Assembly: GCA_964591605.1 (NCBI GenBank)
Contig: CAZQEN010000398.1
Coordinates: forward strand, 1-6,689
DNA: 6,689 nt
DNA from: CAYLLT01 sp964591605
GTDB taxonomy: Bacteria; Planctomycetota; Phycisphaerae; UBA1845; PWPN01
Reading direction: 5' to 3'
A program made the translations under genes and the position numbers. This document shows positions 1 to 4,873 of the stretch, one piece after another (position 1 is the first letter of the stretch; each line of letters begins with the position of its first letter). Below the pieces are notes generated by a model. That model made no database searches. It worked only from the letters and a program-made list of their open reading frames with translations, and had not been told where the DNA came from.

Positions 1-122
1 AGCGATGCTGGGCAGGCGTGTTCTCACAAGGGGTATCATATGGAGGCAGGACGCGGTGTCAATCCACTTTGAGGGGTGCGGACCAAACATGAGAGGCGTT
101 AATCTTTCGCGATTTGCCGATG

Positions 123-143
123 CCGGGTCGGCACCGGACCCGG
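123..143. repeat. Inverted repeat, 7-bp arms
   Basis: Arms 123-129 (CCGGGTC) and 137-143 (GACCCGG) are perfectly complementary around a 7-nt loop. A smaller CCCC/GGGG hairpin with a 3-nt loop follows at 147-157. Neither is followed by a T-tract, so neither looks like an intrinsic terminator. Confidence 0.5.
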
Positions 144-181
144 ACGCCCCACCGGGGTTCACGCGCAAAAAACGCCGTTGC

Positions 182-210
182 ACCCCCTCCGTGAAACGGT
201 GGAAGGGGGT
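182..210. repeat. Nested hairpin, 7 + 4 bp
   Basis: The outer arms 182-188 (ACCCCCT) and 204-210 (AGGGGGT) pair perfectly. Inside them 189-192 (CCGT) pairs with 196-199 (ACGG) around the loop GAA, leaving four unpaired bases (200-203) on the right side. No T-tract follows. Confidence 0.55.
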
Positions 211-214
211 ACGG

Positions 215-242
215 GCGGCCGATCCACGGGCGGATGGGCCGC
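215..242. repeat. Hairpin, 6 + 4 bp with one G/G mismatch
   Basis: Arms 215-220 (GCGGCC) and 237-242 (GGCCGC) pair perfectly. After one G/G mismatch, 222-225 (ATCC) pairs with 232-235 (GGAT) around a 6-nt loop. It starts four bases after the preceding hairpin ends, so 182-242 is almost entirely base-paired on paper. Confidence 0.55.
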
Positions 243-332
243 GGTCGGGCTGGGCGGGGACATTCGGGTGCGCCGCGGTTCGGGCAGCGTCTCTCTGGGG
301 ACCCCATGGGTGTCTGCGGCCGGAGCTGGGGG

Positions 333-347
333 GCCGGTTGAACCGGC
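333..347. repeat. Short perfect hairpin, 6 bp, 3-nt loop
   Basis: GCCGGT (333-338) and ACCGGC (342-347) are perfect complements around the loop TGA. It is compact enough to fold as RNA or extrude as DNA. No function is indicated. Confidence 0.45.
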
Positions 348-480
348 GCCTGGCGGCACTGCCCGCGTCGCTCCAGTCCTCCCGCCGCTCCCGCGACGGG
401 GTTCTGAAAGGGGAGGCCTGCCGATTCTGCCGCAAATCCGGGGACAGTGATCCGGTCATGCCAGGAACGTCGAGAGCCCG

Positions 481-508
481 GGCCGGTGTGCAATTCATGC
501 AGCCGGCC
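481..508. repeat. Hairpin, 6 + 4 bp
   Basis: GGCCGG (481-486) pairs with CCGGCC (503-508). After a small asymmetric internal loop, TGCA (489-492) pairs with TGCA (498-501) around a 5-nt loop. This is one of the strongest structures in the gene-free left part. Confidence 0.5.
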
Positions 509-519
509 TTACCGATCCT

Positions 520-559
520 CGGGGCGGTGGCCGAGTCCACGACCGGGGTGTCCGCCCCG
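520..559. repeat. Inverted repeat, 8-bp perfect arms
   Basis: CGGGGCGG (520-527) and CCGCCCCG (552-559) are perfectly complementary around a 24-nt loop, inside which TGG (528-530) can pair with CCA (537-539). A further nested structure follows at 655-681, where CCGG arms enclose GGGCC/GGCCC with a 4-nt loop. Confidence 0.45.
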
Positions 560-817
560 GCACCGCGTGGCGGCGGCCGGCATTCGCCCCGTGTCCGGAA
601 GGACGCCCGTCCGACACCTTTCCCGCGAACGTCCGTCCTGATTGGCCACACCTGCCGGCTGAGGGCCTCCCGGCCCGCCGGAGGAGAGCATGCGAGCCCC
701 CGATGCCCTGAGTGCCCGCCCAGAGGCTCTCGATCCGCCCGTACGCGGTCAAGACAGCCTACCCAAAAACGGGTAACTGTACCCAGTGAAAAAGCCTGTG
801 AAATCGCAAAAAAATCG

Positions 818-863
818 ATCGAGAGGCAACTCCCGCTCGATACGTCACTTGTAGCTCGATGCG
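818..863. repeat. Inverted plus direct repeat of a CTCGAT motif
   Basis: ATCGAG at 818-823 pairs with CTCGAT at 836-841, with two further G-C pairs inside after one mismatch. The right arm belongs to a direct repeat: GCTCGATACG (835-844) recurs as GCTCGATGCG (854-863), start-to-start distance 19 bp. The motif group lies about 90-135 bp upstream of the -35 box at 953 and could be protein-binding sites for that promoter, but nothing in the sequence proves it. Confidence 0.35.
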
Positions 864-952
864 AAACAACGAGGAGGCCGAGGAGTCGCAACTGTTTGGG
901 AATTATGATCTTACCGTTTTCATGGGTTTTCGGGCTTTGGCCGATGACTTCA

Positions 953-982
953 TTGACACCCCTCGCGGGGTGGTGATATAGT
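953..982 (+). promoter_or_regulatory. Strong sigma-70-type promoter
   Basis: The -35 box TTGACA (953-958) matches consensus fully. The -10 box TATAGT (977-982) matches five of six positions and is preceded by TG at 974-975, an extended -10 element. The spacer is 18 bp. Transcription should begin near 989-991. This is the best promoter in the window. No start codon with a ribosome binding site follows closely, and an intrinsic terminator lies about 110 bp downstream. Confidence 0.75.
957..972. promoter_or_regulatory. Dyad in promoter spacer, possible operator
   Basis: CACCCC (957-962) and GGGGTG (967-972) form a perfect 6-bp inverted repeat around TCGC, starting in the last two bases of the -35 box and ending just before the extended -10. 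A dyad between -35 and -10 in a slightly long spacer is the arrangement used by MerR-family regulators, and repressors also bind there. The placement is seen directly; a regulator binding it is inference. Confidence 0.4.
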
Positions 983-989
983 CCGGGTC

Positions 990-1141
990 AGTCCTCTCAA
1001 GGATCGGCCGTGTGGACGAGCCCGCGAGTCGGATGATTGCAGACGATTGCCGCCTGTGCCAAACGAAACTTCGATCTTCGGCTGTCTTAGCCGTGGCGCA
1101 CTTCCGGGATGAGAACTTGCTTCTCGCCCGGAAGTTTTTTT
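990..1141 (+). ncRNA. Predicted small RNA or attenuator leader, about 150 nt
   Basis: This interval is delimited by a near-consensus promoter ending at 982 and an intrinsic terminator ending in a T-run at 1141. No reading frame inside it looks coding. Small local structures are visible: TCCT/AGGA at 992-1003; GAC-GA-G / C-GA-GTC at 1015-1030, whose two facing GA steps could form tandem sheared G-A pairs; and CGGCT/AGCCG at 1079-1093 with a 5-nt loop, extended by GCCA (1058-1061) with TGGC (1094-1097). I could not match it to 6S RNA, SRP RNA, tmRNA, RNase P or a familiar riboswitch core. It may be a free-standing sRNA, or a leader whose terminator controls the aminotransferase gene starting about 75 bp downstream, for which I see no separate promoter. 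Confidence 0.55.
1100..1141 (+). terminator. Rho-independent terminator
   Basis: The outer stem ACTTCCGGG (1100-1108) pairs with CCCGGAAGT (1127-1135), nine perfect pairs. After a small internal loop, GAGAA (1111-1115) pairs with TTCTC (1121-1125) around a 5-nt loop. The hairpin runs straight into seven Ts (1135-1141). It is a classic plus-strand terminator lying between the strong promoter and the aminotransferase gene, so it either ends a small RNA or serves as an attenuator. Confidence 0.85.
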
Positions 1142-1214
1142 ATGTGGTCACCCCCAGCACACATCTCCCGGCGAAACCACGGATGGACATGAGGGCGACA
1201 GAAAGCGAATGCTC

Positions 1215-2318
1215 ATGAAGGTTCCCCTGCTTGACCTGCCGGCGCAGTTCAACAGCGTCGCTTCTGAGGTGCGCGCGGCGGTCGAACGCGTGCTCACATC
1301 TCAGGAGTACATCCTCGGACCGGAAGTGTCTGCGCTGGAGGGCGAGTTGTCGTTGCTGTGCGGCGCGGCCCACGCGATTGGTGCGAGCAACGGCTCCGAC
1401 GCGCTGATCGCCGCGCTGATGGCGCTGGGCATCGGGCCGGGGGATGAGGTGATTGTCCCGTCGTTCACGTTTTTCGCGACGGCCGGCGCGGTCGCGCGGG
1501 TCGGAGCCAGGCCCGTGTTCGTCGACATCCTCGCAAACACGTTCAACATCGACCCCGACGCCGCCGCCGCAGCGGTGACCGCGAACACCGCGGCGATCAT
1601 CCCGGTCCACCTGTACGGGCAGTGCGCCGACATGGATGCGCTGATCGCGGTGGCCAAACGGCACTCGCTGGCGCTCATCGAAGACGCGGCGCAGGCGGTG
1701 GGAGCCACGGATCGAGGCCGGGGCGCGTGCAGCCTGGGGACGGCAGGAACGCTCTCGTTCTATCCGACGAAAAACCTCTCGGGCATCGGCGAGGGCGGCA
1801 TGGTGCTGACCAATGACGCCCATCTCGCCGAGCGTCTGAGGCAAATCCGCAATCACGGACAGAGCGAGCGGTACTTTCACCACTTCATCGGCGGCAACTT
1901 CCGTCTGGACGGCATCCAGGCGGCGGCGCTGCGCGTCAAGCTGCGGCGGCTGCCGGAATGGACGCTCGCGCGGCGCCGGCATGCGGCCCGGTATGATGCC
2001 GCGTTTGCGGGCACGGCGGTGACGCCGCCGAAGGTGCGGGAAGGATGCGAGCACGTGTATCATCAGTACACGATCCGCTCGCCGCGACGCGATGCGCTGC
2101 GTGAACATCTGGCCCAGTCGGGCGTGGGGACGGGGCTGTACTACCCGCTGCCGCTGCATCTTCAGCCGTGCTTTGCGTACTGCGGCTATCGCGACGGGCA
2201 ACTGCCGATCTGCGAGCAGGCGGCACGCGAGGTGTTATCACTGCCGATCTTCCCGGAGATGACCGCGCAGCAGCAGGATTACGTGATCGACCGGGTGCTC
2301 AGTTTTGGCGGCGCGTAG
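1215..2318 (+). CDS. DegT/DnrJ/EryC1-family PLP aminotransferase
   Basis: Cytoplasmic PLP-dependent aminotransferase of the kind that aminates keto-sugar nucleotides for surface polysaccharide or glycan synthesis. The 367-residue product has typical family length. Visible signatures, numbered from the chosen start: the early QEYILGPEV segment, the GSDAL loop near 60-65, IEDAAQ with Asp157 for the PLP pyridine nitrogen, FYPTKN with Lys186 as the Schiff-base lysine, GNFRLDG near 227-233, and YYPLPLH near 309-315. It resembles the WbpE/VioA subgroup (compare LYGQCAD and QYILGPE), but the exact sugar cannot be told. The ATG at 1209 is also possible; 1215 gives the usual start MKVPLLDL. Ribosome binding site is weak (GAGGG at 1191-1195 is distant). 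No other sugar gene is nearby. An intrinsic terminator about 75 bp upstream suggests attenuation or insulation. Confidence 0.93.
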   Translation: MKVPLLDLPAQFNSVASEVRAAVERVLTSQEYILGPEVSALEGELSLLCGAAHAIGASNGSDALIAALMALGIGPGDEVIVPSFTFFATAGAVARVGARPVFVDILANTFNIDPDAAAAAVTANTAAIIPVHLYGQCADMDALIAVAKRHSLALIEDAAQAVGATDRGRGACSLGTAGTLSFYPTKNLSGIGEGGMVLTNDAHLAERLRQIRNHGQSERYFHHFIGGNFRLDGIQAAALRVKLRRLPEWTLARRRHAARYDAAFAGTAVTPPKVREGCEHVYHQYTIRSPRRDALREHLAQSGVGTGLYYPLPLHLQPCFAYCGYRDGQLPICEQAAREVLSLPIFPEMTAQQQDYVIDRVLSFGGA

Positions 2319-2456
2319 CGGCCGGCGTCGCATCCGGGCATGACCCGCCGGAGGTTTATTCTCCACCGGCCTTCCCTCCCGCCGCTGCCGGCACAGGAGC
2401 CGGGCCGGTCATGACGGGGGAATCTGAGCCATCTGGTGTCGGACGCATGGTGTCGG

Positions 2457-2462
2457 GATAAT
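2457..2462 (+). promoter_or_regulatory. Possible -10 box close to start codon
   Basis: GATAAT at 2457-2462 lies six bases upstream of the ATG at 2469, so transcription would begin at or beside the start codon, giving a leaderless message. The -35 region is poor. It would also exclude the upstream GTG (2436) as a start. Confidence 0.3.
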
Positions 2463-2468
2463 CCGTTC

Positions 2469-3254
2469 ATGGCGGCCAAGGGGAGCAAGCGAACCAGACT
2501 CGATCTGAGCCTCTTTCCGGCGCCCGAGTCGGTGCTGGGGCAGCGGTACTACTACGTCACGCAGCGGCCGTGGCCCAGCCTCGTGTTCATCCTGCCGATG
2601 CTGCTGCTTTTCGAGGTGTATACCTACCTGAGGACCGGAGGGGGCTCGGAAGGCGGCTCGGAGCTGGTCGCAGAATGGCTCATCGTCTCCACGGCGAACA
2701 TCATCGGCTCGGGCGGGTTCTACTTTCCCGGCCTTCTGACGATCGTGATCCTCGTGGGCTGGCACGTGGCGGCCAGGCATCCGTGGCGGTTTGACCCGTG
2801 GGTCCTGCCGGGAATGCTCGGCGAGAGTCTGCTGTGGACGGTGCCGCTCTTTGTGTACAACCAGGTTCTGCAGACGGCGCTGGTAGCGGGCAGCGAGGAG
2901 GGCGGCGGGCGGTGGCTCGATCAGATCGTTCGCAGTCTGGGCGCCGGCATCTACGAGGAGCTGGTGTTCCGGCTCATCGCGATCACGATTCTGGTGATCG
3001 TTTTCGTCGACGTGCTGCGCATGCCGCGGTCGATGGCGGCCCTGGTGATCATGCTGGCGGCGGCGGCCCTGTTTGCGGCGTCACATCACTATCCGCTGGG
3101 CAACGAGCCCTTTGACCGCGTGCGTTTCTTCTTCCGGACGGGTGCGGGGCTGTACCTGGCGGGCCTGTTCGTCTTCCGGGGCTTCGGCGTGGCGGCCGGG
3201 ACGCATGCGCTCTACAACGTGATCGTGGTGACGGTGGACGCCGTGCCCAACTGA
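2469..3254 (+). CDS. CPBP-family (CAAX/Abi) intramembrane metalloprotease
   Basis: Polytopic inner-membrane protein of the CPBP family, related to the eukaryotic CAAX prenyl protease Rce1. All three catalytic motifs are present in order (261-residue numbering): EELVFR at 163-168 (EExxxR), FAASH at 202-206 (FxxxH), and HALYN at 246-250 (HxxxN), expected to hold metal and water. Hydrophobic segments occur around 37-48, 87-97, 118-130, 166-182, 188-204 and 226-238. The short N-terminus is basic and hydrophilic. A GTG at 2436 would add eleven residues; the ATG is preferred because the extension looks unlike the family and a -10-like box sits just before the ATG. No clear Shine-Dalgarno is seen. 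Substrate is unknown: bacterial members serve protein processing, bacteriocin self-immunity or signalling, and no bacteriocin gene is nearby. Confidence 0.9.
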   Translation: MAAKGSKRTRLDLSLFPAPESVLGQRYYYVTQRPWPSLVFILPMLLLFEVYTYLRTGGGSEGGSELVAEWLIVSTANIIGSGGFYFPGLLTIVILVGWHVAARHPWRFDPWVLPGMLGESLLWTVPLFVYNQVLQTALVAGSEEGGGRWLDQIVRSLGAGIYEELVFRLIAITILVIVFVDVLRMPRSMAALVIMLAAAALFAASHHYPLGNEPFDRVRFFFRTGAGLYLAGLFVFRGFGVAAGTHALYNVIVVTVDAVPN

Positions 3255-3260
3255 GCGCGG

Positions 3261-3281
3261 GACCGGGGCGCGGCGCCGGTC
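3261..3281. terminator. Hairpin between convergent genes, weak bidirectional terminator
   Basis: GACCGG (3261-3266) and CCGGTC (3276-3281) form a perfect 6-bp stem with a 9-nt GC-rich loop in the 25-bp gap between the stop codons of the protease and the minus-strand CpaE-like gene, just overlapping the latter's stop. No T-tract follows on either strand, so termination is inferred mainly from position. Confidence 0.3.
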
Positions 3282-4485
3282 AGGACGCGGCCTTGGCGGT
3301 TTTCTTTTCCGAGGCGGCCCGCCCCAGCAGACGATTCAGGAAGCCGGGCGTCGACGCGGGTTCGACCTCGCCGGCCAGGCGGCGGGCCAGTTTCTGGATC
3401 GCGAGGCGTGCCGGCGTGTCGGGCGCCTCGCTCACGATCGGATGGCCGAAATCCAGCGCGCTCTGAGCGCGGTGGTAATCGTTCGGAATCATGGCCAGCA
3501 CCGGGCGGCCGAAGTGCGTCTCCACATCCTCCGGAGTGATCCGCTCGAACGTGGACTTCACGCGATTGAGCACGATATCGATCCGGTCCTCGCTCGCCCC
3601 CATGTCCAGCAGAACCTTGTGAATGCGCGTCGCGTTTCGCAGGAACGGAACGCTGAGCTGCGTGACGATCAGGATGTGGTCGGCGGGGTTGAGAGCGGCG
3701 ACGCTCGTGTAATCGAACGCCCGGGGCAGATCGACCATGATGTACGAGAACATCGTGGACAGGACGTTGAACATGGTCTGGACGCCTTCGGGCGTGACCT
3801 CGCGTGCGTGCTCGACGCGGTCCGGCCGTGCGAGGATCGAGACGTTGCACGAGAGGTCGTAGAGCGCCTTGGCCAGGATGGTGTTGTCGAGCTGCATGCC
3901 GTCGCGGCATACGTCGGCGACGGTGTACGGAGGGCTGGTGTCGAAGGCGCAGGCCACGTCTCCGAACTCGAGATTCAGATCAACCAGCGCACAGCGGTGG
4001 TTGGTCAGGTGGGCGAGCTCCATCGCCAGGTTGCACGCGAGGGTGGTCGCCCCCGCCCCGCCGGAGGAGCCGATGACGCAGATGCGCTTGCAGTGATGGA
4101 CCGTGACCTCGCGGGTGGATCGGATTCGATCGATGGCGTTCTTGAGATCCTCCGCATCGATGGGAGTGCAGACGTACTGGCTGCAGCCGGCGCGCATGGC
4201 CTTGATGATGCTCTGCGGGTCGGTCCTGGCACTGATGCCGATGATGCCGCAGCCGGGCTGCAACTGCATCACGCGATGAACGATGTCCAGGCCGATGCCG
4301 CCGGGGTCGTCGAGCCCGACGCCGAGCATGTCCACCTTCGGATCGCGCAGGGCCTCGCGCAGGCTTTCCCAGTCGGTCACCTCGTTGACGATGCGTACGG
4401 CGGGTATCTGTTCGAAGGAATTGCGGAACGACATGTCGCGCGTGCCGAGTGCGTTGAACAGAATGGTACGAAGTGTGTCGGGCAT
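3280..4485 (-). CDS. CpaE/TadZ-like ATPase with degenerate receiver domain
   Basis: A 401-residue, two-domain protein of the type that positions Tad (Flp, type IVc) pilus machinery at the cell pole. Residues about 7-122 resemble a response-regulator receiver, but the phosphoacceptor Asp is Gly57 (VGLDDPGG context) and the conserved Lys is Thr107 (CTPID), so it should not be phosphorylated classically. Residues about 134-370 are a MinD/ParA-like domain: Walker A region GSSGGAGATT at 139-148, the family segment DLNLEFGD at 169-176, and Walker B YIMVDLP at 248-254. Both lysines of the deviant Walker A (KGGxGKT) are absent; TadZ/CpaE proteins often lack the second. A Lys/Ala-rich tail follows. 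Start is supported by GGGAG six bases upstream. No pilin, CpaB, CpaC, CpaF or TadB/C gene is in the window, so its partners are elsewhere or its role has diverged. Confidence 0.88.
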   Translation of the reverse strand: MPDTLRTILFNALGTRDMSFRNSFEQIPAVRIVNEVTDWESLREALRDPKVDMLGVGLDDPGGIGLDIVHRVMQLQPGCGIIGISARTDPQSIIKAMRAGCSQYVCTPIDAEDLKNAIDRIRSTREVTVHHCKRICVIGSSGGAGATTLACNLAMELAHLTNHRCALVDLNLEFGDVACAFDTSPPYTVADVCRDGMQLDNTILAKALYDLSCNVSILARPDRVEHAREVTPEGVQTMFNVLSTMFSYIMVDLPRAFDYTSVAALNPADHILIVTQLSVPFLRNATRIHKVLLDMGASEDRIDIVLNRVKSTFERITPEDVETHFGRPVLAMIPNDYHRAQSALDFGHPIVSEAPDTPARLAIQKLARRLAGEVEPASTPGFLNRLLGRAASEKKTAKAAS

Positions 4486-4491
4486 CTCGAG

Positions 4492-4496
4492 CTCCC
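4492..4496 (-). promoter_or_regulatory. Ribosome binding site of the CpaE-like gene
   Basis: On the minus strand GGGAG lies six bases before the ATG at 4485. It fixes the start at this codon rather than the internal Met at residue 18. Confidence 0.65.
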
Positions 4497-4528
4497 GTGC
4501 TCGTGTTTATCGGGCCGTCTCCGACCGC

Positions 4529-4538
4529 GGAGCGCTCC
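4529..4538. promoter_or_regulatory. 10-bp palindrome upstream of the CpaE-like gene
   Basis: GGAGCGCTCC is a perfect palindrome about 45-55 bp upstream of the start codon at 4485, where an operator would be expected. No regulator is identified, and a 10-bp palindrome in GC-rich DNA can arise by chance. Confidence 0.2.
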
Positions 4539-4596
4539 CGTCTGTGTATCGGTTGACGGTGGGGACGACTCTAAAAGCGTGTGCGAGAAGCGGTCA

Positions 4597-4679
4597 GACC
4601 GGCAGAGCCCCGACCGTCAGGGAGTGGGGAGCTCTTCAACGTGATCGCAGACCGCTTCCTCACGGGCGCGGCTCTGGTC
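4597..4679. repeat. Long imperfect inverted repeat, REP-like element
   Basis: Arms 4603-4627 and 4652-4676 form 22 pairs over 25 positions, with three single mismatches (at 4610, 4613, 4618) and two G-T pairs, around a 24-nt loop. GACC (4597-4600) and GGTC (4676-4679) can pair in an extended form. The outside is bordered by related sequences: GGTCAGACCGGCA (4592-4604) on the left and GGTCACTGACCGGCA (4703-4717) on the right, the second with two extra bases. The arm type (AGAGCC.CGACCGTCAGGGAG) resembles short dispersed repeats I associate with planctomycete genomes, a recollection that a genome search must test. It could be a REP/BIME unit, a small non-autonomous element, or an mRNA-stabilising or terminating hairpin after tag. 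There is no T-tract. Confidence 0.6.
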
Positions 4680-4848
4680 GAGCCTCACCCACGCTCGAAG
4701 AGGTCACTGACCGGCAATTCGTCGCAGCAGACGGCCCCGTACAGGCATCGGCATACCGCACTCCGTCCTCCACCTCGGGCGCGCAGAGAACGGGCGATCC
4801 GGCCTCGCCGGCCGCGGCAGAGCCTTTGGGGCGGCTCGAGCGGCGGGG

Positions 4849-4873
4849 ATCACCGCCCGGATTCGGCGGTGAT
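4849..4873. repeat. 9-bp perfect hairpin over the tag stop codon
   Basis: ATCACCGCC (4849-4857) and GGCGGTGAT (4865-4873) are perfect complements around a 7-nt loop. On the minus strand the hairpin covers the last codons and the TGA of tag. It lacks a following T-run, so it is not a canonical terminator, but could protect the 3' end or aid termination. Confidence 0.5.

Larger units (their letters stand above)
1..952. other. Gene-free stretch rich in inverted repeats
   Basis: I see no credible gene in this stretch of nearly 1 kb. One plus-strand frame stays open through most of it, but the implied protein is dominated by Arg, Pro, Gly, Ser and Cys, has no hydrophobic core pattern or recognisable motif, and its second codon positions are as GC-rich as the others, unlike the real genes further right. 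The sequence instead carries many inverted repeats, the clearest listed separately. GC is very high from about 120 to 750 and then drops towards the promoter at 953. I found no tRNA T-loop signature and no conserved RNase P, tmRNA or rRNA core motif. It could be a long structured RNA, a repeat-derived intergenic region or decayed sequence. Confidence 0.55.
4486..4849. other. Intergenic region with stem-loop repeats
   Basis: This 364-bp gap separates two minus-strand genes, tag upstream and the CpaE-like gene downstream. No frame looks coding. It holds a 10-bp palindrome near the CpaE-like gene, a long imperfect stem-loop at 4597-4679, a 6-bp hairpin just beyond it (TCGAGC 4678-4683 with GCTCGA 4693-4698), and an 8-bp inverted pair GAGCTCCC (4489-4496) / GGGAGCTC (4627-4634). 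A clear -35/-10 pair for the CpaE-like gene is not visible, so it may have an unusual promoter or depend on read-through from tag. Confidence 0.5.

Noticed and set aside
182..242. Tandem hairpins considered as a CRISPR-like or attC-like array
   Set aside because: The hairpins differ in sequence, have no repeated unit or regular spacers, and no cas or integrase gene is present.
56..976. Plus-strand frame of over 300 codons with GGAGG (42-46) ahead of a GTG at 56
   Set aside because: The product is Arg/Pro/Gly/Ser/Cys-rich, with GC-rich second codon positions and no recognisable domain; it runs into the promoter at 953-982. It looks like a chance open frame in GC-rich DNA.
990..1030. Weak resemblance of GGGTCAGTCCTCT to part of E. 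coli 6S RNA
   Set aside because: The rest of the RNA lacks the long closing stem, central bubble and matching 3' strand of 6S RNA; the short match is likely chance.
1030..1086. Hammerhead-like elements (GGATGA and CGAAAC, then GTC) in the small RNA
   Set aside because: The essential CUGAUGA core is not matched (U is replaced by G) and the stems do not pair in the required order.
1140..2201. 353-codon minus-strand frame antisense to the aminotransferase
   Set aside because: Arg/His/Val-rich shadow of a plus-strand gene with clear PLP-enzyme motifs.
2319..2456. GGAG/CTCC hairpin and the palindrome GTCATGAC (2408-2415) as aminotransferase terminator or operator
   Set aside because: The stem is only about 4 bp before a bulge and no T-run follows; the 8-bp palindrome is too short to call a site.
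3442..4644. 400-codon plus-strand frame antisense to the CpaE-like gene
   Set aside because: It mirrors the real gene, whose domains, motifs and ribosome binding site are on the minus strand; the antisense product is His/Arg/Asp/Val-rich without a known fold.
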